From Mixophyes australis (Eukaryota > Chordata > Amphibia > Anura > Limnodynastidae), in assembly GCA_036250195.1 (NCBI GenBank), contig JAVHZZ010000008.1:6996434-7060433 (forward strand): a DNA stretch of 64,000 bases. Direction: 5' to 3'. A program made the position numbers and the translations under genes. Below the pieces are notes generated by a model. It saw only the letters and a program-made list of their open reading frames with translations, did no database searches and had not been told where the DNA came from. Shown here piece after piece: positions 33,205-43,472 of the stretch. The stretch's first letter is position 1. The number at the start of each line of letters is the position of its first letter.

Positions 33205-36200
33205 ACTCAAAAAACACCCCTGAGCTTCTTATGGCAGTCACCCTGAGCACCCCTAGAGGTCCCTTCTCCACCACGGCCTTTGTGGATTCTGGCTCCTCCG
33301 GGAACTTCATTTCTGCCACTCTCATTGCTGGGCTTCAAATCCCAACTCTCCCCTTGCCTCAACCATTATCGTTAACAGCAGTAGATGGGAACCGTGTCAG
33401 CAGTGGCTCCATCTCCTACATCACGTCACCTATTCGGTTAATGGTTGGAGTCCTCCATAGCGAGATGATTCAGTTGTTGGTGTTGCCAAAATCCATCAAT
33501 CCCATTATCTTGGGGCTTCCATGGCTACGAAGACACTCTCCGCAGATGGATTGGGACCGAGCTCAGGTTACTCGTTGGGGTACAGAATGTCATCATAGAT
33601 GTCTACTTAGTGTTCTGCCTCCTGATTCCCAAGTTGTTGCTCAGTCCACGGTTACGGAAGTTAGCCTTCCAGCTGCATACACCGACTTCCAAGATGTATT
33701 CAGTAAAACGGAGGCCGAGTTATTACCTCCCCATCGGCCCTGGGATTGCTCCATCACTTTGCTTCCCGATCAACCTATACCCAAGGGGCGAACGTATCCC
33801 CTTTCTCGCCCAGAGACCTTGGCAATGTCCCAATATATCAAGGAGAATCTGGAACGTGGGTTTATTCGCAAGTCTACCTCTCCTGCTGGGGCTGGATTCT
33901 TCTTTGTCAAAAAAAAAGACGGGTCCCTGCGCCCATGCATTGACTATAGACCCCTGAATCGTATTACCATCAAGAATCGGTACCCGTTACCTCTTATCTC
34001 TGACCTATTTGATAGAATCAGCGGGGCTCAAGTGTTTACTAAATTAGACCTACGAGGGGCCTACAACCTCATTCGTATAAAGAAGGGTGACGAGTGGAAG
34101 ACCGCCTTCAATACGAGGGATGGGCATTTTGAATACCTGGTAATGCCCTTCGGTCTTTGCAATGCCCCCGCCATCTTCCAGAATTTCGTTAACGACATCT
34201 TTCAAGATCTATTGTACACCTCCGTAGTCGTTTATCTAGACGACATCCTAGTGTTTTCTAAAGACTTGAGTTCTCATCAAGAACAAGTGAGGGAGGTCTT
34301 ACGAAGACTGCGCAAATTTCATCTTTATTGCAAATTGGAAAAATGTGTTTTTGAAGTTCTCCAAGTGTCCTTCCTTGGGTTCATTGTGTCCGGCTCCGGG
34401 TTACAGATGGATCCCACCAAGGTGTCATCCATCTTGAATTGGCCTCAACCGCAGAGTCTTAAAAGTATCCAAAGATTCATTGGATTCGCCAATTATTATC
34501 GACAGTTCATCCAAGATTTCTCGTCCATCATTGCTCCAATTACAGCATTAACTAGGAGATCTGCCAATCCTAAGATATGGTCTCCAGAAGCTGTTTCTGC
34601 CTTCACTATTCTGAAGAAAGCCTTTTCCTCTGCCTCTGTGCTCTCTCAGCCGGATCAACAGCGACCTTTCTTTGTGGAGGTGGACGCCTCTTCAATAGGC
34701 ATTGGAGCCGTGTTATTCCAAAAGACACCTTCAGGTACCCACTCTCCATGCGGGTTCTTCTCCAGACGATTTCTTCCCAACGAGATTAATTACGGAATCG
34801 GAGACAAGGAGCTTCTCGCTATTAAAGCAGCCCTGGAGGAATGGCGGCACCTATTAGAGGGAGCCCTATATCCAGTTACCATCTTTACAGACCACCGAAA
34901 TTTGACATTCATTCGGGAAGCTCGCTGTCTGAATCCTCGGCAGGCCCGCTGGGCATCATTCTTTGCTCGCTTCAACATGAGCCTTACCTTCTGTCCAGGT
35001 GCTAAGAATGGGCGGGCAGACGCTCTATCTCGTTCTTTTGATGACACAGACCGCCTGAACCCATCAATTCCTCATTGCATTATTGACCCTTCGAACATCA
35101 TTGCTATTACCAATACGGTGAAGGATGTTCCGCCCACAGGACGATCATTTGTGGAACCACAATTACGACTCAAGGTGTTGCGTTGGGCCCATTCGTCCCG
35201 TATCGCGGGTCACGCGGGCATAAAGAAGACCACACTCCTTCTCTGCCGTCGGTTCTGGTGGCCTACCATACGCGCTGATATACGGGACTTTATTGCAGCA
35301 TGTACCATTTGTGCCCAACACAAAACTTCCAGGAAGGTTCCTGCTGGGTTGCTCCAGCCCCTACCTACGCCGGACGCTCCCTGGGAGAGTATAGCCATGG
35401 ATTTTATTACTGACCTTCCCTGCAGTTCTGGATTCAATACTATCTGGGTTGTCATTGACCGATTTTCTAAAATGGTGCATTTTATTCCTCTTTCAGGTCT
35501 ACCTTCAGCCAGTCACTTAGCCGACACATTTATCAAGGAGATCTTCAGACTTCATGGCTGCCCTAAGGAAATTATCTCTGACAGGGGAGTGCAATTCATC
35601 TCCCGGTTCTGGAGGGCTTTCTGTAAAAAACTGGGTACGGAGTTAAAATTCTCATCGGGATATCACCCCCAGACCAATGGTCAGACCGAGCGGATCAACC
35701 AGGATTTAGAGACTTTTCTCCGTTGCTTTACCGCTGATAATCAAAGCAGATGGTCGCAATTCCTTCCCTGGGCAGAATTCTCACACAATCACCATGTCCA
35801 TGAATCTACCGGGTTTTCTCCATTCTTTATTGTGACCGGGATGCATCCTATTATCCCAGATCCATTTCCCAATTCTTCCTCCTCCGTTCCAGCGGTGGAC
35901 TCACTTTATCGAGAATTCTCTATCATTTGGGCCACAACCAAAGCAGCGCTACAAAAGGCATCACAGCATCATAAGATCTTTGCAGATCGCCACCGTAGGG
36001 CTACTCCCCCATTGAAGGTAGGGGATCAAGTATGGCTTTCCACTAAAGACTTAAAACTCAAAGTACCATCTATGAAAATGGCTCCACGTTTTATTGGTCC
36101 TTACATCATCTCACAAGTTATTAATCCAGTGTGTGTTAAATTAAAGCTACCGGCTTCTTTACGATGTCATAATACTTTTCACGTGTCCCTACTCCGGCCA

Positions 36201-36500
36201 TTGGTGCTTAACAGGTTCTTTGTACCTCCATCTCGACCTCCTCCGGTTCAAACCTCCTCTGGAACAGAGTTTGAGATCAGCCGGATCCTGGATGTCCGCA
36301 TTCGCTACGGGCAACAACAGTTCCTTGTACACTGGAAGGGATTTGGCCCGGAAGAGAGATCTTGGGTGGATAAACCGGACCTTCACGCTCCTCAATTACT
36401 TAAGAGATTCCTCCAAACAAGGGGAGAAGGAGGAGGGCATACTGTCAGGCGCCGCTCGGCGGCCGCCCGCCCGTCCATACAAGAACGTCTGGTTGCCTAG
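33147..36500 (+). CDS. Pol polyprotein (PR-RT-RH-IN-chromodomain), made by -1 frameshift
   Basis: Start given at the frameshift site; the first ATG in this frame is 33231, and the residues below are numbered from it (1,089 aa). Protease: FVDSGSSGNF, active Asp19, with ILGLPWL later. Reverse transcriptase: MPFGLCNAPAIFQ and YLDD at 335-338. RNase H: VEVDASSIGIGAVLF (Asp485), DKELLAI, TDHRNL, GRADALSR. Integrase: HHCC zinc finger (His654, His661, Cys691, Cys694) and the core triad Asp724-X59-Asp784-X35-Glu820. Chromodomain at about 1015-1064 (FLVHWKGFGPEERSWV), which in this family targets insertion by binding modified histone tails. No internal stop. The last 58 nt lie in the 3' LTR and the TAG stop (36498-36500) is inside its X-box. 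All catalytic residues are present. Confidence 0.97.
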   Translation, partial: PVLLNGSREAGLGVSTVAPYSKNTPELLMAVTLSTPRGPFSTTAFVDSGSSGNFISATLIAGLQIPTLPLPQPLSLTAVDGNRVSSGSISYITSPIRLMVGVLHSEMIQLLVLPKSINPIILGLPWLRRHSPQMDWDRAQVTRWGTECHHRCLLSVLPPDSQVVAQSTVTEVSLPAAYTDFQDVFSKTEAELLPPHRPWDCSITLLPDQPIPKGRTYPLSRPETLAMSQYIKENLERGFIRKSTSPAGAGFFFVKKKDGSLRPCIDYRPLNRITIKNRYPLPLISDLFDRISGAQVFTKLDLRGAYNLIRIKKGDEWKTAFNTRDGHFEYLVMPFGLCNAPAIFQNFVNDIFQDLLYTSVVVYLDDILVFSKDLSSHQEQVREVLRRLRKFHLYCKLEKCVFEVLQVSFLGFIVSGSGLQMDPTKVSSILNWPQPQSLKSIQRFIGFANYYRQFIQDFSSIIAPITALTRRSANPKIWSPEAVSAFTILKKAFSSASVLSQPDQQRPFFVEVDASSIGIGAVLFQKTPSGTHSPCGFFSRRFLPNEINYGIGDKELLAIKAALEEWRHLLEGALYPVTIFTDHRNLTFIREARCLNPRQARWASFFARFNMSLTFCPGAKNGRADALSRSFDDTDRLNPSIPHCIIDPSNIIAITNTVKDVPPTGRSFVEPQLRLKVLRWAHSSRIAGHAGIKKTTLLLCRRFWWPTIRADIRDFIAACTICAQHKTSRKVPAGLLQPLPTPDAPWESIAMDFITDLPCSSGFNTIWVVIDRFSKMVHFIPLSGLPSASHLADTFIKEIFRLHGCPKEIISDRGVQFISRFWRAFCKKLGTELKFSSGYHPQTNGQTERINQDLETFLRCFTADNQSRWSQFLPWAEFSHNHHVHESTGFSPFFIVTGMHPIIPDPFPNSSSSVPAVDSLYREFSIIWATTKAALQKASQHHKIFADRHRRATPPLKVGDQVWLSTKDLKLKVPSMKMAPRFIGPYIISQVINPVCVKLKLPASLRCHNTFHVSLLRPLVLNRFFVPPSRPPPVQTSSGTEFEISRILDVRIRYGQQQFLVHWKGFGPEERSWVDKPDLHAPQLLKRFLQTRGEGGGHTVRRRSAAARPSIQERLVA
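36419..36437 (+). other. Polypurine tract (plus-strand primer)
   Basis: Nineteen purines in a row (AAGGGGAGAAGGAGGAGGG), 5 nt before the 3' LTR and inside the pol frame. RNase H would leave this as primer for plus-strand DNA. Confidence 0.9.
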
Positions 36501-37138
36501 CAACCAGACGCGTCATTTCCCCTTCCTCCCGGCCGGCCAGCCCAGACCCAGAAGCGTCTCCGTTGCTAGGCAACGGGACGCTGCAGATTTAGAGCGCTAC
36601 GGCGCTGCCCTATGACTAGCGCTACGGCGCTACAGCTATTACAACACCACTAGTGCTGAGGGCATTGGTTAGCAGCCCTATTTAAGTGCCTCTGACCTCA
36701 CCTCCTGTGCCAGAGTTTCAGGTCCTTTCCTGTCCTCCAGCGTTCCAGTGTTCCTGTGTCTATCTGTTTCCTGACCCTTGCCTTCCTCCAGTTTATTGCC
36801 GTTTGCCTGTGACCATTGTGACCCGGATTGCCTTGACTACCCCTTTGGATCTCCCTTTGTACCTCGCTGTCAGAACGTTATCGACCCGGCTTGACTCACA
36901 CCCCGTTTGCATTCTCCTTGTGTACCTGCATTACCCGCATCATTGCTGAACCCGCCTGTCTGACATCCCTCTCGTGCTTCGCTATCCGACTCGTGGAAGG
37001 ACCGCGACCTGCGTGTTTCCTGCAGCCAAGCCCATACCTCCTTGCGGGGGTCCCTGGTGAACACCAGGGGCACGTTAGACTCCGCGCCTTCCTCCGAGTA
37101 GTGCCAACGATAGCAGGTACGCTATACTAGTCGTGACA
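36443..37138 (+). repeat. 3' LTR, 696 bp
   Basis: Same length and, as far as I can read, the same sequence as 31506-32201. Its first 58 nt encode the end of Pol. Confidence 0.98.
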
Positions 37139-37143
37139 GACAG
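37139..37143. other. 5-bp target site duplication, right
   Basis: GACAG, identical to 31501-31505. Confidence 0.97.
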
Positions 37144-38132
37144 AATTTGATGGGTTTGCTGTTTCCCTTGTATCAAACTTTAAAAATGTCCCATATTACG
37201 AAGTTCTTAGTGATTCTTAGTTCATCCAACTTTTAAAGATTTCCAGCCTGATTAAAAAAAAAAAAATTCTTTAAATGATTGGCAGGGCTTAAAGTCTTGG
37301 CATATATCAAGGCTGATTTGCATGAAAAACACAAAAAAGTTGAAGTTGAAAGTGTTTATCTGATCTGTAAAAATAGTTGAAATGAAGTCCTGTAATGGTA
37401 TTGATTGACATATTAATTTTTCTTCTATAATTATATCTGCATTGAGGTCATGGGAAAGATTCCTGACTATTTTAATACTTTAGCATTTCACATTGACTGT
37501 CAGATGTCATTTAACCGTTAAGTGCAGTGGGCATCTAAAAAAAATGAAAAGACCCTCTAAACCCACTGTTGGACGTTTACATATATAGCATTAAATATAT
37601 AGATATATATTCTGAGCTAACTAATGTGTCTTCAATTAGTGTAGTAATCGCACGTAAGTCTGTGTACATTATTCAAAGCAGACATAACCTGTTTTTCTAT
37701 AACTTATATCATTATGGACTTCATAGTTCTGAGTGATGGGCTTGCAGTCTTCTAGGTAACAGGATTGTTCTGGACAGATGACAGAATGCACATATGAAGG
37801 CAAAATCTGTAATATTTTAAAACCAAGCTTGCAAGGGAATGTTTGTGAATTTCAGCTTTTTGGCTGCGAACTGAATGAGGGTCTTCAACAACGCTGCACA
37901 AAGTCATTTTCCTTTTGATCTTCCACATTCTAGGAGCCATGGATAATCGTGGTTGCAGAGACTAACATGATTTTTATACTTTGGGGGGAGGGGTTTCATA
38001 GAGCTTTCCTTTGACCCATTTGCATTCTAGAAACAGTTGGACGTACACACACATGGTGATGTTAGAGTGAAGACTTCACATATTTCTAACGCAACCAAGG
38101 AGGAAAATTATAATTAGACATTATTTCTCTTT
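37144..38132. other. No gene recognised; repeat-poor block
   Basis: AT-rich sequence without window repeats. 37280-37530 reads like possible conserved non-coding DNA (TTGATTGACATATTAATTTT, GAGGTCATGGG), but this cannot be tested here. The frame at 37752-37940 (minus) is not recognised. Confidence 0.4.
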
Positions 38133-38141
38133 ATCTATGTA

Positions 38142-38500
38142 TCTATCATCATCATTATCACCATTTATTTATATAGCGCCACTGATTCCACAGCGCTGTA
38201 CAGAGAACTCATTCACTTTAGTCCCTGCCCCATTGGAGCCTGCAGTCTAAATTCTCTAACATACACACAGAGAGAGAGAGAGAAAAAGAGACTAGGGTCA
38301 ATTTTGATAGCAGCCAATTAACCTACTAATATGTTTTTGGAGTGTGGGAGGAAACCGGAGCACCCAGAGGAAACCCACGCAAAATGAGGAGAGGGGAGAA
38401 CATACAAACTCCACACAGATAAGGCCATGGTTGGGAATTGAACTCATGACCCCAATGCTCTGAGGCAGAAGTGCTAACCACTGAGCCACCCTGCTGCCCA
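38142..38500 (-). mobile_element. tRNA-head SINE with L2-type tail, copy 2 (full length)
   Basis: The minus strand begins GGCAGCAGGGTGGCTCAGTG, an A-box-like region, continues TTAGCACTTCTGCCTCAGAG and a B-box-like GAGTTCAATTCCC, has the TCCTCCCACACTCCAAAAAC middle, and ends CAGCGCTGTGGAATCAGTGG, CGCTATATAAATAAA and an (ATG)-like tail. ATCTATGTA flanks both sides (38133-38141, 38501-38509), a 9-bp duplication typical of LINE-mediated insertion. Confidence 0.93.
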
Positions 38501-38509
38501 ATCTATGTA

Positions 38510-39136
38510 CAAAAAGAAAGCGGGGTCCCTGTCATTGTAGCTATTGGGAGAGAATAAAATAAAGTTTCTTGCTGGAAATCACTTTCTCATGACAAATCTT
38601 CCTATACACCCAACAACTTCAACAGGAGAGGAACATCTTGTCTGGCAAACTATGTCCCCTTGTATCGGAGCCATTTTGTTGTAGTCTAGTGTATAGCATT
38701 TAATGCATTTTAGTCTCCAACAAAATAGCCACCCCATTAAAACCCTGGAGACAATTTGTAACTTTTCTTTAGACCACCTCAAAAAATGTTCTTAAAAAAC
38801 ATTCCCATATTGACTTTTATGTTTCGTTGTTGTGTAAATGATGCATTGTGTTGAATAATATTATCAGCCTAACATTTATTACAACTGTATATACCTCCAA
38901 TCTTTATGGTGAATATACATACCCCAAGTTGAGTGGATCTGAACATACGTCTGTTGATAAACATGGTCCGCTCTGCTCTAACAGACAACACACTGCATAC
39001 GCCCAGTCCCCTCCCCCTTCCGCACCTGGATTAGTAGGCTGTCGCAAGTGTCCTTTGCGCCCAGAGGTGAAGGGGACGTTGCTGCGTTCTCTGGCGTATG
39101 GTCCAGTTTTGGGCAAGTGCAGAGCAGTTTTACGCC
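38510..39136. other. No gene recognised
   Basis: AT-rich, short frames only. Confidence 0.5.
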
Positions 39137-39230
39137 GTAAGCCGTAACTAGGCAGGTGCGGGCAGTGCCGCCGCCCAGGGCGCAGCTGCCACCCACTACC
39201 TGCCTCTGTACCTTCAGCTCTGTACCTTCA

Positions 39231-39341
39231 GTGGAACGCATGTGTGTTCCACTGACAGGAAGTTCGGCATTTGGAACGCAAACTTGCGTTCCAAATGCCG
39301 AACTTTCTGTTAGTGGAACATGCGTTCCACTGCAAAAATAA
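39231..39341. repeat. Palindrome inside hAT copy B
   Basis: AGGAAGTTCGGCATTTGGAA and its inverse meet around CGCAAACTTGCG. CAGTGGAACGCATG on the left pairs with CATGCGTTCCACTG on the right. Arms are about 55 bp, sharing the core of the longer palindrome at 9748-10044. Confidence 0.9.
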
Positions 39342-39593
39342 AAGGCTTCCACTACAGGTGCTTATTATCCTTAAAGTAATAAAATATATCTTTGTACCAG
39401 AGAAACGGAAACTACGCTGTTATTGAACTATACCCCCAGCGCGTTCTCCTCACTTTTTACATGCACTAATTTTACAATGTTTTTGGTGACTAGTATTTTG
39501 TCCATCTCACTACAATCAACTTATCATGGATTGGAAGTATAAGCTTTTGACCCTTCTGTAGGGGTCCTTATGTAAAAAAATCCCACGTGGGGC

Positions 39594-39860
39594 CTCCAGA
39601 AATGTATCAGCCGCCTCATATTACCCAGGAGCTCCTCCAAAACAGTCACCTTATATATTACACGGTAGCTCTTTCAATACATGTTTTAACCCATGTGTTG
39701 CCCAATACAATATCCGCAATCCAATATTATACCGCAGTCCCTCCAGAACTGTGTCACCTCATATATTACACAGAAGTCACTCCAACACTGTATCACGTTA
39801 TATATATCATACAGCCTCTCCAAAACCTTCACCCCATATATTTCACAGCACTCCATCCCA
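39594..39860. repeat. Degenerate tandem repeat, about 38-bp unit
   Basis: Recurring pattern CTCCA(A/G)AAC(T/A)GT...CAC...TATATATTACAC...AG with several diverged copies, inside hAT copy B. The 137-codon frame at 39587-40000 is produced by it. Confidence 0.65.
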
Positions 39861-40115
39861 AACGGTGGCACCCCGCTCTGCCAGTGCTCCCCTCCCTCCA
39901 GTCATCATCGTCTAGGAGAATCATTTACTCTCCTCCGTGCTTTTGTGCTTATGTTTGGGGTCCGCAGACATGTAACAGAATTCTTTCAGTAAAGTGCTAG
40001 CCACACCCCCACATTAGGTTGACCACACCCACTTGTCAAATGTCACTCCCACTTACATGGGGGGCGCCGGTGCCCTGTCTCGCCCAGGGCACTAAAATGT
40101 CTAGTCATGGCACTG

Positions 40116-41697
40116 CGGCACGTATCACCATTTGCCTTCCTTGATGATTCAGGCCCCCTGTGTTCACCCATTAAGCTATTTTTGGACACAGTACAGGGAA
40201 CTCTGAAACAGTCCAGATAATAATGAAAGAATATTTTGCTTCGAATGGCTAAATTATATCACACAAACAGACCGGAGCCGGAGTCACAGCAGTCGCTGTC
40301 TATACAATCATTTTGTAATTAGTTGTGTGTGAAGGAGACTACACAGCTTAGCGGAGTGGAACAAGTCTGCAGTGAATCCCAACCGGGAACTCGATTGACC
40401 GCAGACCATTACTGTCTGAAAGACACTCACAGGGCCGCGTGCGATGACTTACCAGTCGCTGCCTGACTCCCAGGAGAGGAGAGAACGTCCACTTTGGTTC
40501 ATAAATTCACTATTATAAATGGCACGTTGGTCGCAGTATTAAAAGACAGAGAGGCGCTAAGAATTTAACCTCCTTCTCAAGTAAATGAACGGGCGGAAGA
40601 TTAAAACAAATTCTCTCATTTAATGAGTTTTCCAGTAGACTGCTAAGGTCACGTCGCTTCAGGCAGACAAACAGAGCGTGTTTTGCACCCGGTGTTATTG
40701 TAGATTTATTAAGGTTTATCTGACCATGAATTCTGAATGTGGTAAATGCTGGTTGAGTAAAATACTGATGGAGACAGTGTGTCTGTTATCACATGAGCTT
40801 CCTCTGAGGAAGATTTATAACACAATGTTACCAGTTAAACAAGCTGTGAGGGCAAAGGGAACGTTACAACCTATCTGCAATTGAACATTTGTCATTTCTG
40901 TAATGTTTTATAGACACAACACAGGTAAAGGCTTTGCAATATTTTTAGAAGCGTTTGACAAGGATCAGAGCACCTATTGGAGTCATTCTCCAGAACTGGG
41001 AGCACACGGACAGGCATCAGAGGAAGTGGGAGTGGCTACAATAATATGCTAATCTTAAGTTAATTTTTTAAATAGAAACACTCTTGACACTTTGCTTAAT
41101 GTAAAAAAATGATTTAATGGCACAAGTTGGCAAAAATTATGTGGTTAAGATATCTCCAATGTCCTCTCGCTCTTGTGATTCATATCAGCTAAACCTAGCC
41201 GTGTTTTAAAAGAAAAAATGCAAAAGTATAATTTCAAGGAAGAGTAGTTGGAGGGTGGACTCTGAGGTGATATTTACTTTTGCGCAGTGCGACTCTTCAG
41301 GTTTTTGCACCTCCCTGTACGGGCTTATAGCTCGCTTGCAGAAATGTGCCCAAAGTCTGTGAAGTAGGCGTGTAGCTTGAAGTGTGTTGGGTGGACCATT
41401 TAGATGCATTGGTGCAAAGCCAAAGCAATTTGCAGCGCGCATGAAGCGCTGTTCAAGAGTCCAGAGCATGGCCTGACAACTTGGAGTAGGAGGGGCTAGA
41501 CAACTCAATCAGAGCATTGGAACATTGACATGAGCACAGAGTAATGATCTAAAGCTCCTGGCAAACTGGAGCAGAGAGATTGTGGTGTCAAACGCAACTT
41601 TGCTTAGGCGTCAGTCATTTCAAGACGGAAAATCAGCCCAAATATTGTGAGTGTGGGATATTATACATATGAACTGTGTGTAAATAATGTTCCAGTA
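40116..41697. other. No gene recognised; repeat-poor block
   Basis: No window repeat families. On the minus strand, GGTAAGT (rc of 40448-40454) makes a splice-donor-like site after a short open stretch, too weak to call an exon. Frames at 40678-40884 and 41206-41508 are unrecognised. Confidence 0.4.
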
Positions 41698-41705
41698 CCT
41701 CTCTG

Positions 41706-41869
41706 CAGGGCGTAACTAGGGCTGTGCGATAGGGGCGACCGCCCAGGGAGCAACGCTGAAGATGGGAGCAGTTCGAGAATATTTTAGGTTCACTTGCTTA
41801 AAATTTAGGGCTAGGGAGTGGCATTTGTCTTTCTTGCCCCAGACGCTAGAATTTTAAGTTACGGCTCTA
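41706..41869. mobile_element. Short hAT-type MITE (164 bp)
   Basis: Starts CAGGGCGTAACTAGG and ends AAGTTACGGCTCTA. CCTCTCTG (8 bp) lies on both sides at 41698-41705 and 41870-41877; the two preceding bases TA also match. The ends resemble those of the hAT elements at 8964 and 39137, so one transposase may have moved all three. Confidence 0.85.
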
Positions 41870-42076
41870 CCTCTCTGTCAATATGTTTTATGTTATATAT
41901 CACTGGCAATATTTTAAAATAGTTTCCACATATAATTTGCTGCAGAAGCAATGCATCTAATGCTATATAGTCTCAAAGGACCTTGGGGCACTACAAATGC
42001 CATCTTATCCTTTTGATCTTTGTTCAGCGTAAGTCTTTAAGTGACCGTTATTGATTCTTGACACTTTAAATGTATC

Positions 42077-43464
42077 CAGGGCCTGATTAAGGGTTCTGGC
42101 CGCCCTAGGCTAATACGGCCGCAGCGCCCCCCCCCCCCTCCGAATATATAGGTGTATAGGAACACTCCTGAATATGAATGTTCAGGTGTATTCTCCAGCA
42201 TTCAAATTTAGACAGATTGTGCCATTGTCTCTTACCTGTCCTTGCTCTTCTCTCTTGCAACTTTGTTATCCTCTCGCTGGCTTCTGGAAAGTTGGTGTCC
42301 TTTTTTGAAAATGCAAAAATGTATTATAATGCAAAGCCTGAATGATTAGGCCCTTTAGTTAAAACAAAACACTCCATTATGGCCAGCTAAAAGTACCCCA
42401 TTGGACAGGCATATATAAGCAATATCTGAATATTTGTTGTCAATCAAATACAAACCTCTACCAGCCCCATCTCACTAATATTTAGTATTCTAGTGATTGC
42501 TGAGACCACCCATGTGACCACCACACAATCATGATTCTGCCCCCCAAAGCTGCTCTATTTTTTAAATACCCCCTGCAGCCATTTTCCTTAACCACAACCC
42601 CCCCCCCCCCAACAGCCATTTTCCTTAACCCCTGCTGCAGCCATTTTCTTTACCTCCCACCCTGCATCCATCCCCCTTGCAGCTATTTTCCTTACCTCCA
42701 CTCTGCTAGCTAGCTATCCCCCCCCCCCGGCACATCAAAACTCCCCCAGTCACATATATCAGCCCCCCTCCTCTGCCCTCCTTCATACATATCAACCTCT
42801 CTACCTCCCTATAGATTTTCATGGCAGCCCCCCCCCCTCCCACCCTATAGATTTGTATGACAGTCCCCCTCTCCCTCCCTATACATATGCATGACAGTCC
42901 CCCCTCTCCCTCCCTATAGATATGCAGGGTAGTCCCCCCCCTATAGATATGCAGGGTAGTTCCCCCCCCCCCTCCCTATAGATATGCAGGGCAGTTCCCC
43001 CCCCCTCCCTATAGATATGCAGGGCAGTTCCCCCCCCCCCTCCCTATAGATATGCAGGGCAGTTCCCCCCCCCCCTCCCTATAGATATGCAGGGCAGTTC
43101 CCCCCTTCACTTACCTGTAGTTGTGCCAGCGTCGCTCCTCTCCTCAGATCAGCAGATAGGAAGTGAAGACGTCCTGCTTCCTGTCTGCTGCACAGCAACA
43201 GGCAGCCTGGCGATTGGCTGTGTGTTGCTAACCACTGACCACCTATGCTTTTGATCGTCGAGCCCTCCACCCCCCACAGCGACCCCCCCCCCCCCTCCCC
43301 CACCCCAAAAAAAAAATGAATGAAGAAAAAAAAAAAATTAAAAAAAAAAAAAATTTAAAAAAAATATTTTTTTTTTTTTAAAAAAAATACCCACAGTGCA
43401 GCGCCCCCCAGGACCCAGCGCCCCAGGCTGCAGCCTGGTCAGCCTAGTGGTTGATCAGGCCCTG
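42077..43464. mobile_element. Non-autonomous hAT element, 1,388 bp
   Basis: CAGGGCCTGATTAAGGG at the left and TGATCAGGCCCTG at the right are inverted ends (CAGGGCCTGAT). AATGTATC flanks both sides (42069-42076 and 43465-43472), a perfect 8-bp duplication. The inside is C-rich with a tandem array (42860-43105), A/T homopolymer runs at 43305-43390 and no transposase. Frames at 42531 and 43079 reflect composition. Confidence 0.95.
42860..43105. repeat. C-rich tandem array, roughly 27-37 bp units
   Basis: TATAGATATGCAGGG(T/C)AGT followed by C runs of varying length and TCCC recurs about seven times. Unit length varies with the C run. It lies inside the hAT element. Confidence 0.9.
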
Positions 43465-43472
43465 AATGTATC

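Larger units (their letters stand above)
31506..37138 (+). mobile_element. Complete Ty3/gypsy chromovirus (sushi-like), 5,633 bp
   Basis: Order: 5' LTR, primer-binding site, gag, -1 frameshift signal, pol (protease-RT-RNase H-integrase-chromodomain), polypurine tract, 3' LTR, bounded by a perfect GACAG duplication. RT before integrase places it in Ty3/gypsy. The C-terminal chromodomain, the self-primer and the gag/pol layout place it with the Tf1/sushi group of vertebrate chromoviruses, the group from which mammalian PEG10/RTL genes arose. No env-like ORF. Both LTRs read as identical and both ORFs are open, which indicates a very recent insertion and possible current mobility. Confidence 0.97.
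39137..40115 (-). mobile_element. Non-autonomous hAT element, copy B
   Basis: Inverse orientation to copy A at 8964-10093. The left end AGCCGTAACTAGGCAGGTGC with CCGCCCAGGGCGCAGC matches the right end of A; the right end (GTGCCCTGTCTCGCCCAGGG, CTAGTCATGGCACTG) matches the left end of A. Shared inner blocks are the palindrome core (39275-39312) and AATTCTTTCAGTAAAGTGCT. Much of the middle is a degenerate tandem repeat not found in A. No transposase, and I could not find a convincing 8-bp duplication, so its edges are approximate. Confidence 0.8.

Noticed and set aside
33231..33233. ATG 33231 as the real pol start
   Set aside because: The frame is open upstream to 33135 and a well-formed slippery site with pseudoknot precedes it, so frameshifting is more likely than independent initiation.
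39129..40123. 8-bp target duplication for hAT copy B
   Set aside because: TTTACGCC on the left and CGGCACGT on the right do not match at any sensible end position, so the edges are left approximate.
40441..40520. Minus-strand exon ending in GGTAAGT
   Set aside because: Only a short frame with a stop just upstream; one donor-like site is expected by chance.
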